A DNA stretch of 64,000 bases from IMG/VR virus record IMGVR_UViG_3300009419_000013, positions 1 to 64,000 of that record. The stretch is one strand, 5' to 3'. Positions within the stretch are counted from its first letter, which is position 1, and each line of letters opens with the position of its first letter. Made by a program: the position numbers and the translations under genes. The notes under the pieces are model-generated. The model did not search any database. It worked only from the letters and a program-made list of their open reading frames with translations, and was not told the origin of the DNA. This document shows, piece by piece, positions 51,756 through 60,707 of this stretch. The DNA comes from a virus.

Positions 51756-51827
51756 ATGAAAGCTATTTGCAATTTAATAACCAGGTTAACATTCGGTATT
51801 GTTTGTTTTGGTTTATGTAAAAAATAA
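51756..51827 (+). CDS. Possible 23-residue cysteine-containing micropeptide
   Basis: An ATG after an A/T-rich leader opens MKAICNLITRLTFGIVCFGL-CKK, with a basic start, a hydrophobic core with three Cys, and a Lys-Lys end. It fits neatly between flanking genes, 24 bases after one stop and 11 bases before the next ATG. Short length prevents any stronger claim. Confidence 0.35.
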   Translation: MKAICNLITRLTFGIVCFGLCKK

Positions 51828-51838
51828 AATTATAGAAT

Positions 51839-52186
51839 ATGAACGTACAGGACGTAGAAAAAAGAGAGGTTCTTGATTATAAACAATTTTTAGGTAAAGT
51901 CCATGATGATACTTATAAACCTTTCGCAGCGGACAATCAAAAAGATTCTAGTGATAGAACGGGTCTTTCAACAATAAAGAGAGAACCAGCTTTTGATTTT
52001 GTTGGTTATGCAGATTCGGTATTTGGTAATAAATCCAAAATAGATGTACCTGCTTATAGAATAGATATGGATGGAAAGCAGGGAGAAGTAGATGCTCAGC
52101 AATTTGGAAATATGTTTAATATGGATACTAGTGAATCGAATGATAATTCTGAATACACTTTTATAAAAAATCTTAGTGATTTTTAA
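51839..52186 (+). CDS. Unknown small acidic protein
   Basis: 115 residues, polar and probably mostly disordered, with Asp/Ser/Asn-rich stretches. REVLDYKQFLGKVHDD near the start resembles the head-cluster N-terminal boxes (Y-x-x-F). It contains no membrane segment or enzyme motif. It ends just before the bidirectional terminator and closes the operon that begins at 51069. Confidence 0.5.
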   Translation: MNVQDVEKREVLDYKQFLGKVHDDTYKPFAADNQKDSSDRTGLSTIKREPAFDFVGYADSVFGNKSKIDVPAYRIDMDGKQGEVDAQQFGNMFNMDTSESNDNSEYTFIKNLSDF

Positions 52187-52203
52187 ATTTATCATTAAAA
52201 TAA

Positions 52204-52237
52204 AAAAAAGGCTTCGTTCTAAAACGAAGCCTTTTTT
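52204..52237. terminator. Bidirectional terminator between convergent genes
   Basis: A perfect 15-bp stem (52204-52218 with 52223-52237) with A and T runs on both sides, so it can stop transcription from left and right. The stop codon of the minus-strand gene overlaps its right edge. Confidence 0.93.
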
Positions 52238-52961
52238 ATGATATTTTCTCTATAAACTTTTCTTTTGCTAACCTATATATTTCCGAGTTTTCCTCGAAAT
52301 TTTCATATATCTGAATTACGTATAGACTCGGTGATGATTTTTTTTCTAGATTGGACTCAGCCAATATTTCATGATAAATGTATTCGTAATTCAAAGAAAA
52401 TTTAGAATTCTTTAAATATATTCTTTTTAATATACATATTTCCTTATCCCCCTCATCGGTTTTCATCGTTAATGATCCTTGCCAATGATAAGGTATGATT
52501 TTATCATTTATCATGTTTCTGATTATAAGAATTCCAGAATTTGATTTTTTGTTTAAATTCTTTTCTATTTCTGTTTCAACCTCAAATATCTTTATCTTTG
52601 ATTCCTCATCCTTTAGTATATCCATGCATATTTCTGAATATTCATATAATGTTTCCAGTGAGCTATCTACTATATTTAATATCTTTTCCCTGGTTGATTC
52701 GTCAAGAGCATTAAATTTAAAATTGACTATAATATCTCTATCCTCGGGTTTCCAACCATTAAATGATTTTAACTCCACCGAATTTTTTGATTTAAAGTTT
52801 GTTAATATTCTAAGTAATCTAGAAACCTCCCTTAGAGTGGAGTAGCAATTCTCGGAGTTTAGATTTTTACTGAGCTCTTTTAGATAATCCAGTAGAATAT
52901 ACTCCTTATGCTCCTGATCGATTGGCTCCTTTATGAACCAAATTGGACTTATATTTTTCAT
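52236..52961 (-). CDS. Unknown protein, the only minus-strand gene
   Basis: 241 residues from the ATG at 52961. A longer frame runs to 53045, but its first 28 residues would cover the region needed for the divergent promoter, and the family-like start MKNISPIWFIKEPIDQEHKE begins here. The protein is helical and charged, with a beta-rich C-terminal third. No motif is recognised. An AAATATAT on the minus strand (52986-52993) about 30 bases upstream may be its promoter. Its orientation and own terminator suggest a later insertion. Confidence 0.6.
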   Translation of the reverse strand: MKNISPIWFIKEPIDQEHKEYILLDYLKELSKNLNSENCYSTLREVSRLLRILTNFKSKNSVELKSFNGWKPEDRDIIVNFKFNALDESTREKILNIVDSSLETLYEYSEICMDILKDEESKIKIFEVETEIEKNLNKKSNSGILIIRNMINDKIIPYHWQGSLTMKTDEGDKEICILKRIYLKNSKFSLNYEYIYHEILAESNLEKKSSPSLYVIQIYENFEENSEIYRLAKEKFIEKIS

Positions 52962-53015
52962 TTCTTTTAAATGGAATCTTATTTTATATATTTGATTAGA
53001 TAAAAAGTTACGAAT

Positions 53016-53023
53016 GATATATA
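53016..53023 (+). promoter_or_regulatory. Candidate late promoter GATATATA
   Basis: An exact octamer in the divergent intergenic region, 32 bases before the ATG at 53048; transcription must start here because the upstream gene is on the other strand. Confidence 0.7.
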
Positions 53024-53047
53024 CAATAACTAAAATAAAATTCAAAT

Positions 53048-53479
53048 ATGGCTAAAATATATGATTATGCTGCATTCGCTGGTAGTTCCAAAGGTGCCAA
53101 ATATAACGATTACTCATTTGGGGTTGAATTAAAATATATTGATATAGACATATATGATAGACCGGAGGAATATTCAAATATTTCTGACGCTAAAGTTTTC
53201 ATTGATTATTCGGTTGATCTTATTGTTAATAAAGCTGGAATAGAGGGGATGAATTTTAATATTAGCTCTGTTGAACTTGAATTTATGGTTGATGATCACC
53301 CAAACGAGGATAAGGAATTTGACATAGACCTAATACCTGGTAAAACTATAGACTTTAGTCAGCTTAAAATTGACACTAAGGAAAATACAATACCTTCATA
53401 TCCAGCAAATGTATCCATTAATATGAGAAACTCGACGGATCCTAAAAATTTCGAAATAACCGTAGAGTTCGGAAAATAA
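53048..53479 (+). CDS. Unknown beta-rich protein
   Basis: 143 residues with alternating hydrophobic strands and many Asp/Tyr. It has no signal peptide, membrane segment or catalytic motif. The fold looks like a small beta-sandwich. It heads an operon of unknown proteins that leads into the baseplate genes, so a structural role is possible. Confidence 0.5.
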   Translation: MAKIYDYAAFAGSSKGAKYNDYSFGVELKYIDIDIYDRPEEYSNISDAKVFIDYSVDLIVNKAGIEGMNFNISSVELEFMVDDHPNEDKEFDIDLIPGKTIDFSQLKIDTKENTIPSYPANVSINMRNSTDPKNFEITVEFGK

Positions 53480-53486
53480 TTTAAAG

Positions 53487-54422
53487 ATGAGACATAGAGT
53501 AGTAAATTTTTCACAGTTTAATTTATCCGAATCCGATATAAATAATGAATATAACGTGCCCGGTATAAACAATTATATGACCGATGGATATGAAATATCT
53601 GCATTAGATTGTACCGAATCGGAAACCGAGGATGGTAAAATATTTATCAGAAAAGATACCGGAACATCTGTGCTATTATCTTTTGGTGACACTGAGTGTG
53701 ATATTTGGATACCCAAGGATTCAATTGAAATAAAAAAATTGGATGGTGCTTATATATTGACAATATCACCTGATTCAAAATGGTTTAATCGACCTGAAAA
53801 TAGAATTATAGTGGAAGACTTTATAGAGGGATTTGATTCTTATAGAATCGATAAATCCTCTAGCAATAAGAGAAACATTGACAACGTATTTGATGACATA
53901 TCAACACTATTGGATATGCTTGGTTTGAATATCAATATTAATAATATCGAGATGATATCCGACAATGAGTATGAGATAACATTAGATACTGGAATTTTCA
54001 TATCGCATAAGAGAAGAAGCAGCAGTGATATAATAGGAAATACCAAATTTTATTTGGATCCAAGTTCTTCCGTACCTGGGGTGGAGATAGTATCTACCAA
54101 AAACGGGATAAATTTAATTTCCGATATTCCTGATATCTCCAAGAATGAGATAGAGACGGATTTCGAAAAAATTAAAAATAATCCATATCACAGATATTTA
54201 TTAAAAAGACCTATCGGACTGGAAAGTAATAGTGACAGGGAGAACCTATACTCCCACTATCTGGAGGTTGCAAATTCCAATTTTAAGAATGATTCTAAAT
54301 CGGAAGACCCTAATATATCGGACTCCGGAAGATCGGGAATGGCATACATTAGAGGTATTAAGAAATTAATATCCGAATACATCTCTCCTGAAAAAATTAG
54401 GGAGATATCTCCCGATCTATAA
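53487..54422 (+). CDS. Unknown protein with targeting-like N-terminus
   Basis: 311 residues. The start RHRVVNFSQFNLSESDI has an F-x-x-F box and LSES, similar to the head-cluster N-termini. The rest alternates beta-rich parts (GTSVLLSFGDTECDIWIP) and an acidic middle, ending in a helical C-terminus. No family is recognised. It begins seven bases after the previous stop. Confidence 0.5.
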   Translation: MRHRVVNFSQFNLSESDINNEYNVPGINNYMTDGYEISALDCTESETEDGKIFIRKDTGTSVLLSFGDTECDIWIPKDSIEIKKLDGAYILTISPDSKWFNRPENRIIVEDFIEGFDSYRIDKSSSNKRNIDNVFDDISTLLDMLGLNININNIEMISDNEYEITLDTGIFISHKRRSSSDIIGNTKFYLDPSSSVPGVEIVSTKNGINLISDIPDISKNEIETDFEKIKNNPYHRYLLKRPIGLESNSDRENLYSHYLEVANSNFKNDSKSEDPNISDSGRSGMAYIRGIKKLISEYISPEKIREISPDL

Positions 54423-54460
54423 GACGAAACAAATTCCATTTACTTTAACTATAATTTCTG

Positions 54461-54736
54461 ATGGATTTAGCTCCTAATTTTTACCTAGAATCTAACCGGG
54501 TAATATTTATTAAAAAAATTAAAGGATATACCATAATAGAGATCAGAAGACATTCTAGTCCAATTATGGATAATATTATTGAGGTTTGGTACTATGATTC
54601 ACGTAAAAAAATAAAAGGTGAGTCATCATGGATAACCGATAATGATCTTATGTCGCATATTTCCTATTACCGAACTCTTGGTTTTACCGAGATGAGTATA
54701 GAAACAAATCCTAATAACAGGTCTAAAATAAAATAA
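54461..54736 (+). CDS. Unknown small protein
   Basis: 91 residues, basic, with alternating beta strands (KGYTIIEIRRHSS, IIEVWYYDSRKK). No motif or membrane segment. It stands in a run of small genes with near-zero spacing to the next one (2 bases). Confidence 0.45.
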   Translation: MDLAPNFYLESNRVIFIKKIKGYTIIEIRRHSSPIMDNIIEVWYYDSRKKIKGESSWITDNDLMSHISYYRTLGFTEMSIETNPNNRSKIK

Positions 54737-54738
54737 AG

Positions 54739-55407
54739 ATGATTAATTTTTTAAATCTCTTTTCTAAAAAATCTAAAAAAAAGAAAAAAATGGAGATAAG
54801 TCAGGAAACTTTGGAGGATGTTATTTCAAAGTACTCCGAAATGGAGTTTCAGTGGATAAAGGGTGAAGATATGTCAGTAACAGAGACATATAAAGATGTA
54901 AACTCCAATGGGGAGGACGTTTTCATTATTTTTAAGAGCGGAAAAAGGATAAACTTATCATTATTGGATGAATATATGGTTTGGTTCCCAGCAAACACAA
55001 GAATTCCAGAAACACCTGTTATTGATCAGAAACCAATTAGAGTTAAATCTGAGCCGATGGTTACATCTATCCAATATTCAGACCAGCCAAATGGTGCATT
55101 CGATGAATCTCCGATATATAAGTTATTAAAAAAACAGAAAAAAAATACTGTTGAGGTTTCAATAAAGCTTAAATTAAATTTACCATCGAAGGATTTATAT
55201 AATGTATTATGTCTTTCTTTTGATGATGCTGAAAAGGAAATAGTTGATTTTGTTTTGGATGACGTTAATATAGACGATATTAAGAGATCACTAGGCGAAT
55301 CAATAAGAAAATCCTATTATACTGCATCAAGCAAATCTAATGATTCAGCTAAGGAGCCTATAGTAACAAATAGAAGAAGAAATAATAGCACCACCAATGA
55401 AAAATAA
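54739..55407 (+). CDS. Unknown charged protein
   Basis: 222 residues. A Lys-rich N-terminus (KKSKKKKK, residues 10-17) precedes a folded middle (about 20-90). A linker follows, then a second domain at about 130-200 (VEVSIKLKLNLPSKDLYNVL). The C-terminal tail is Arg/Asn-rich. It overlaps the Nudix gene by 11 bases. Function unknown. Confidence 0.45.
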   Translation: MINFLNLFSKKSKKKKKMEISQETLEDVISKYSEMEFQWIKGEDMSVTETYKDVNSNGEDVFIIFKSGKRINLSLLDEYMVWFPANTRIPETPVIDQKPIRVKSEPMVTSIQYSDQPNGAFDESPIYKLLKKQKKNTVEVSIKLKLNLPSKDLYNVLCLSFDDAEKEIVDFVLDDVNIDDIKRSLGESIRKSYYTASSKSNDSAKEPIVTNRRRNNSTTNEK

Positions 55408-55981
55408 AGATAAAGTTTGCTACGAAGCTCCTAAATTTAAGGTTGTCGAAAGGGAGGGTAAAGCTGGTATAGTTTCGACAGTCGAGACCGTTATGATTTT
55501 ACCGTTCATTTCAGATGATCAAGGTTTACCCCTGATGTTGGGGGTCATTAAAGAACCTAATCTTTTTAGAGAGGGAGGTAATACCACAAGTTTGATTACT
55601 GGAACGTGTGATGATGAAGACCCCGATTATTTAGCTACAGCTAAAAGGGAGCTAAAAGAGGAATCTGGATATGATGTTGAAGATAGTTCGAAATGGTATT
55701 TTTTAGGAACTGTCACATCCAATAAGTTTGTACAGAAGGAATATCCATGTTTCGCTGTTAATGTTACCGATATTAAAAAGGGTAAAGCTGAAACTGATGG
55801 CTCTAAGCAGGAAAAAATGGCAGAATTTACTTTTATTCCTGCTAACGATGTTGTTAAATCTCAGGATGTTTTCATCCCAGCATTATTTCTAAAACTTTTT
55901 AAGTTTGTGGTTGGTATGGATTTGTATAATAGAGACGATTCAGTTTTTGGTAAGGATAAAGGATTTTCGGTAGATATTTAA
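55397..55981 (+). CDS. Nudix hydrolase-like protein
   Basis: 194 residues. The Nudix helix is present as RELKEESGYDV (R-E-x-x-E-E-x-G), preceded by GTCDDEDPDYLATA. The N-terminal part of the box differs by about one residue from G-x5-E-x7-REUxEExGU. A beta-strand frame surrounds it (MILPFISDDQGLPLMLGV, WYFLGTVTSNKF). Such enzymes hydrolyse nucleoside diphosphate-X compounds such as NDP-sugars, NADH or capped RNA. Substrate unknown. It overlaps the preceding gene. Confidence 0.75.
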   Translation: MKNKDKVCYEAPKFKVVEREGKAGIVSTVETVMILPFISDDQGLPLMLGVIKEPNLFREGGNTTSLITGTCDDEDPDYLATAKRELKEESGYDVEDSSKWYFLGTVTSNKFVQKEYPCFAVNVTDIKKGKAETDGSKQEKMAEFTFIPANDVVKSQDVFIPALFLKLFKFVVGMDLYNRDDSVFGKDKGFSVDI

Positions 55982-55992
55982 TTTTATATATT

Positions 55993-56289
55993 ATGAGTGC
56001 TAATAGAAGAGAGAGAAGAAAGTTATTGAGACAGTATGGTCTTTTAGATACGATTAAAAAGACATCGGTTGGATCCAGAATTGAGGAAGGTCAGAATACA
56101 CATAGATTAAATTTACAGAGAATCAAGAATGATCAATTAAAAAAAGATAGGGAAAGAATGGGTAATTCTGACACTACCGAGAATATTAATTTTTATCATG
56201 ATAGCAAGGATGAATATAGTGCATTTACTTCGATGCTTTCTTCCAAGAATTGGGAAAATTTAGATACTGGAGAGAAAGATGGAGAGTAA
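55993..56289 (+). CDS. Unknown basic small protein
   Basis: 98 residues, strongly basic in the first 50 (RRERRKLLRQ near the start), acidic at the end. It is probably helical and could bind nucleic acid or an acidic partner. It overlaps the next gene by 11 bases. Confidence 0.45.
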   Translation: MSANRRERRKLLRQYGLLDTIKKTSVGSRIEEGQNTHRLNLQRIKNDQLKKDRERMGNSDTTENINFYHDSKDEYSAFTSMLSSKNWENLDTGEKDGE

Positions 56290-56608
56290 AATGAAGATAA
56301 ATTTCTATATATCTAGATATTCTCCCAAGGAAGCTAAAAAAAGATCGACATACGGATCTGATTTTTATGTTGTTGATATAGCAAAGATAATAAGAGAACT
56401 TGGATATAGTACGGATGAACTTTCAGTAGAATCCGAATTTATCATAAATTACACTATTCGCAAGAAAATAATACAAGGAATATATAGTACAAAGTGTGAC
56501 GGTATACTTGTATGCTATAAGAATATATCTCCCGATTTTGTAGAAAATTTGGAGATCCTATTAGATGAATATTCAGAAGAATTCGAGTATGCTATCACAG
56601 ATCTTTAA
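56279..56608 (+). CDS. Unknown small protein
   Basis: 109 residues from the ATG at 56279; a second in-frame ATG at 56291 would shorten it by four residues. Alternating beta/alpha pattern (KINFYISRYS, FYVVDIAKIIRELGY, CDGILVCYKNIS). No motif recognised. It is the last small gene before the baseplate block. Confidence 0.45.
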   Translation: MESKMKINFYISRYSPKEAKKRSTYGSDFYVVDIAKIIRELGYSTDELSVESEFIINYTIRKKIIQGIYSTKCDGILVCYKNISPDFVENLEILLDEYSEEFEYAITDL

Positions 56609-56629
56609 AAAAAAAGATTTGTATAGTAA

Positions 56630-58501
56630 ATGGGTAGCCCAGCAAATTTAGTAGAAAAACAACAGAGAGGTATATCAAAGGACCTCATAGAGAAAGCAAG
56701 TAATCTTGGATCCAATAATCCTTTTAAGGGTCCAACTGCGAGAAGTTTATTCTATGAAGCTGCAAAAAGAAATCCTGGAAAATATGGACAATTCCTGTTC
56801 TATTCTTTAGGCAGTAACGAGAATGATTTCATAGATGCATATTATAGATCGGAAAATGCCCAATATAACAGAAGGGTATCCTCATTAAAATCTAAAAATC
56901 CATCAGCTGGATATTTAATATCACAAACCAATAGTTTAGAAAATTCATTAGCCAGTGCAGATTCAACTTTAGCTGGATTAAGCTCCAGCTTTGAGAGAGA
57001 TATAGTGGGTGGATTAGCAGCTCCTTATTCATGGAAGGATTTTTTATATGCTAAGCATTATGGTACTATACCTAATAATTATATGATAACTTTGAGAAGG
57101 TTTCCGACTCCAGTTCTGGATAATTTCTCAATACCTGCTATTGTTAAGGATTCAGATTCGTATAAAAAAGAGGGTGCAGGAAGACCTGTTGCACAGGCGG
57201 TAACATGGTTTGGCGGTAATACAGGTAATGCTCTAGGTGAGCTTATTTCATTTACTACTGGGCTAGAATGGACTCCTAAAACGCAGGAAAGTATAAAGGA
57301 AAGTAAATCTACGAGTAATGGATTTTTTGGAGATCTTCCATTCCAGTGGTTTTCGTCAGCTGCTAGAACTGCAACAGGAACTGATATATTAGCGAATGGG
57401 GTATCTTCTTTTGCAGAGGGTGCCGCAATTGCATTCGATCCAAATAATACTTCAATAGACGATCTTAGGGTTAGAGGACTTAGAGACAGAGCAAAGGACG
57501 GATCAGCTGGGCTTCTATCCGAATACATTTGGGTTCCCTTGGATGTAGTTAAACAAACACAGGTAAGGGATGAGGGTCTTAAATTCACTTGGGAATCCCT
57601 GGTTGTTAATTTTGAATATGAATTAACTTCAGTGGGTGAGGTTAATACAAAGGCAGCAATGCTTGATATATTAGGTAACATGCTATCAATAGGAACAAAT
57701 TATGGTAATTTTTTAACCCCTGATATAAGATATAATTCACAATTCCCAGCAATAGGGTTTCCTGGTGGAGATGCTGGTCTTGCATCATTCTATAGGGACC
57801 CACTACAATTTGTAATTGAATATGGCGATCAGTTAACTAATCCTACAAAAATAGCTACTGAAGCTGCTGGTGGTGCAACAGAAACTGGCGGATTTGGCTT
57901 GAATGGCGCAAATGGAAATAGTATGAATGATCTGAGATCTGAATTTGAAAGAATAGTCGGAGATGGTACTGATGCTAATAAGGGTGAAAAATTAACGGTT
58001 AGTAAGCTGAAGGAGCTCTCTGCCAAATTTGGATCAGGTTTCGGTAAATTACTTAAATTAACAGTTTTACCTGATTTTATAGAAAAATGGCAGGCACCTG
58101 CTAGTTTACTTACCGGTGCACCTATAGGCGAATGGCATTTAACTATAGGTAATCCATGTAATCCTATAGCAATGATCGGAAATCTTGTTTGTGACAGTGT
58201 TGATATATCTTTTGGTGATACATTAGGACCTGATGATTTTCCAACTACTCTAAAAGCAAAATTTACTTTGCTACATGGTAGAGATAGGGAGCGAGGTGAG
58301 ATAGAGAGTATATTTAATAGGGGTGATGGTAGACTTTATCAATCCAGCTTGGAAACATCGGCATCCGCTCAATCTTATAATTCACAAGCTGATGTTAATG
58401 GTAATCCTCTTAGCGAACAAACCATTAATAGATATTTGAATATGAATTCATATACCACCGAATTGACAGATCAGCTAGGCCCTAATATACCTCAACCTTA
58501 A
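56630..58501 (+). CDS. Baseplate / tail tube initiator protein candidate
   Basis: 623 residues, Gly/Asn/Ser-rich. Blocks such as NYMITLRRFPTP, LKFTWESLVVNFEYELTSVG, KAAMLDILGNMLSIGTNYGNF and LVCDSVDISFGD with LKAKFTLLHGRDRERGEI suggest a tube-like domain of the kind in T4 gp48/gp54, which cap the baseplate and start tube growth. The match is by pattern, not by clear similarity. It is the first of six consecutive baseplate genes. Confidence 0.5.
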   Translation: MGSPANLVEKQQRGISKDLIEKASNLGSNNPFKGPTARSLFYEAAKRNPGKYGQFLFYSLGSNENDFIDAYYRSENAQYNRRVSSLKSKNPSAGYLISQTNSLENSLASADSTLAGLSSSFERDIVGGLAAPYSWKDFLYAKHYGTIPNNYMITLRRFPTPVLDNFSIPAIVKDSDSYKKEGAGRPVAQAVTWFGGNTGNALGELISFTTGLEWTPKTQESIKESKSTSNGFFGDLPFQWFSSAARTATGTDILANGVSSFAEGAAIAFDPNNTSIDDLRVRGLRDRAKDGSAGLLSEYIWVPLDVVKQTQVRDEGLKFTWESLVVNFEYELTSVGEVNTKAAMLDILGNMLSIGTNYGNFLTPDIRYNSQFPAIGFPGGDAGLASFYRDPLQFVIEYGDQLTNPTKIATEAAGGATETGGFGLNGANGNSMNDLRSEFERIVGDGTDANKGEKLTVSKLKELSAKFGSGFGKLLKLTVLPDFIEKWQAPASLLTGAPIGEWHLTIGNPCNPIAMIGNLVCDSVDISFGDTLGPDDFPTTLKAKFTLLHGRDRERGEIESIFNRGDGRLYQSSLETSASAQSYNSQADVNGNPLSEQTINRYLNMNSYTTELTDQLGPNIPQP

Positions 58502-58516
58502 AAATAATAGATAAAA

Positions 58517-59107
58517 ATGGGACTTCTTCTGATAGATACTATATCAAGAAATAAATCAATATTTAATCCTTCATCCGATTTAGATTCCAATAAATTCGGG
58601 ATTTGGGATTTAACTAGAGCATCAATTACTTACGATAACGTGGATGTTAAAATAGGCGAGGTTTTTATTGTTGGCGATGATTATCAGATGAGACCAGATC
58701 TAATAGCAGCTATTAAATTTGGTGATCAGGGTAAAATGGGATCTCTGCTAAAGTTGAATAACATAAGCAATCCATTTGCGATGGACCAGAATAGGGTGCT
58801 GATGCTTCCAACCAGTAGCACGATAGACAGCACATTTAATGTTAAAAAATCTAAAAACCAGGCAGTCTCATCATCCAATACCAGTACTAACGCTAATCAG
58901 GTATTTAGAAATAACCAAGAACAGAAGAAGTTTAAGGTTAGTGATGGTAGAAAAAAGTTTTTGGATTCCAAAATAAAGAATGTTCCAGAAATGGCTTTAC
59001 CACCTAATGTTATGCAACCTAGTCAAAGAACAATAATTAAAAAGGATGGATTTATAATATTCGCTCCCGACTCAGGTGGTGGAGGATTAACACAGCCATC
59101 AAATTAA
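58517..59107 (+). CDS. Baseplate wedge protein (gp53-like)
   Basis: 196 residues, the size of T4 gp53 (196). The block MRPDLIAAIKFGD, LLKLNNISNPF and NRVLMLP (about residues 57-97) is typical of gp53/LysM-like baseplate subunits. The second half is Ser/Asn/Lys-rich and ends in a Gly-rich tail. In T4 gp53 joins wedges into the baseplate ring. It lies between the tube-initiator candidate and the hub gene. Confidence 0.55.
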   Translation: MGLLLIDTISRNKSIFNPSSDLDSNKFGIWDLTRASITYDNVDVKIGEVFIVGDDYQMRPDLIAAIKFGDQGKMGSLLKLNNISNPFAMDQNRVLMLPTSSTIDSTFNVKKSKNQAVSSSNTSTNANQVFRNNQEQKKFKVSDGRKKFLDSKIKNVPEMALPPNVMQPSQRTIIKKDGFIIFAPDSGGGGLTQPSN

Positions 59108-59119
59108 CATTAACCGATT

Positions 59120-60673
59120 ATGAATACTGATGACATAAAGATAATTTCATTGGCTTTAAATAATATGAAGCTGGATGAGATGCTTAAAGTTGATAAGTCG
59201 GGCGGATCCGGTAACGTACAGAAACTTAGGGATACTGGTGAGACATCACAATATTCGATAGGTTTGGAATCACCCTATATAATGATCAATGGATATCCGG
59301 TAAGTAAAGGGCTCACTAAATTCCATCTGGATTTGAATGGATTCTTACCTGTAATAAGGTTTTCTTTTAATGTATTGGAACCATTGTTTATTTCGGTTAG
59401 TTATCCCAAGGATGGAGATATAGTTTCAGTATATCTTAGATCACCAGGTGATCTATATAATCCGATGAGAATGGACTATAAGATATTATCCGTTGATGGT
59501 GGGGTATCCAGTAAATATTCGCCAACAGGTTCAGATCCAAATGGTATTAATTTTAAATTTTCAATAGTTGCTGAGTGTTATATACCGGGTTTATACTCGC
59601 CAGTCATAAAGTCATTCAGTAATAAATCATCAGCTGATGTTCTACTTGAGGTTTCACAGGAGCTTAATTTGGGGTTTGCTACAAATGAAAATGCTACTGT
59701 TGATGAGATGACGTGGATATGTCCAAATTATTCATATTATGATTTTATATCCGATGTTTGCATAAGATCATATAAAGATGATGAGACCAGCTTTTTTGAT
59801 TGCTGGGTTGATCAGTATTATAATGTTAATTTTGTAAATATGGGTACACAATTTGCATTTCAAGGTGATCCTAAACAGGAAGTAATGTTTATACCCGGTT
59901 ATACCTCGGATGGGATTAAGCCTGATGCAAATATACCGGGATCTTCTGCTGCAGCTCCAACAACAACACCGTTTGTTTTGACCAATATGCTAGGTGCGGG
60001 GATAACCCCATTTTTTATAAATGGATATACTCTAACCTCAAGATCAGGTAATGTTTCAAACTATTCCGGTTATGTCAATACGATTGGTTTTTATGACGAG
60101 AATACTACTGCGGAGACACCTTCTGAAAAATATACCAAATATGATATGGAATCACAAACACCGGAGAATATAGAAACCGGTATGATTTTACAAAAGGGTA
60201 GAGCAAGAGATAATGAATATAAGAATGAAACCAGAAGAGAATGGCTAGGACCAATTAATATTAATGTGGATGCAACTTATGGTGGAGTCCATGAAAATTA
60301 TTATCATACAAAAATGCAGAATATTATAAATATTTTGGATGTAAATAAACTAACCCTCGAAATAGAAATGAGTTCATATTTTGCTGGTGTCATAAAAGGA
60401 CAGGTCGTCCCTGTTTCAATATATGCATTTGATGGAGGACCAAGACAGCAAAACACTGGAAACCTTCCGAACAAGGAATCTAATAAAACTATGTCACCTA
60501 CTTTGGATTTATTTCTATCTGGGAATTATGTAGTTTTGGGTGTTGAAATATACTGGACCCCTAGCGGAGGTCTTAAACAAAAGCTGAATTTAAGTAGAAG
60601 AGCATGGACTGCTAATTCTTCAGGAGCTCTTCCTAAAGCTTTCCCAATATCCATACAAAGTGGACAATTCTAA
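59120..60673 (+). CDS. Baseplate hub protein (gp27-like)
   Basis: 517 residues (T4 gp27 is 391). The order fits the gp27/gpD hub fold: an N-terminal beta-barrel (YIMINGYPVSKGLTKFHLDL, VSVYLRSPGD), then SNKSSADVLLEVSQELNLGF and MTWICPNYSYYDFISDV. A FDCWVDQYYNVNFVNM block typical of late-control D proteins follows, then a second barrel. The C-terminus LKQKLNLSRRAW is also barrel-like. The hub binds the spike protein, whose gene is two genes downstream. Confidence 0.65.
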   Translation: MNTDDIKIISLALNNMKLDEMLKVDKSGGSGNVQKLRDTGETSQYSIGLESPYIMINGYPVSKGLTKFHLDLNGFLPVIRFSFNVLEPLFISVSYPKDGDIVSVYLRSPGDLYNPMRMDYKILSVDGGVSSKYSPTGSDPNGINFKFSIVAECYIPGLYSPVIKSFSNKSSADVLLEVSQELNLGFATNENATVDEMTWICPNYSYYDFISDVCIRSYKDDETSFFDCWVDQYYNVNFVNMGTQFAFQGDPKQEVMFIPGYTSDGIKPDANIPGSSAAAPTTTPFVLTNMLGAGITPFFINGYTLTSRSGNVSNYSGYVNTIGFYDENTTAETPSEKYTKYDMESQTPENIETGMILQKGRARDNEYKNETRREWLGPININVDATYGGVHENYYHTKMQNIINILDVNKLTLEIEMSSYFAGVIKGQVVPVSIYAFDGGPRQQNTGNLPNKESNKTMSPTLDLFLSGNYVVLGVEIYWTPSGGLKQKLNLSRRAWTANSSGALPKAFPISIQSGQF

Positions 60674-60707
60674 GGTTGAGATAAATAGTATAAATAATTT
60701 TTTTTAA

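Noticed and set aside
57079-57681. 200-codon minus-strand frame opposite the baseplate gene at 56630
   Set aside because: It lies wholly within a well-supported plus-strand gene and has no recognisable protein features.
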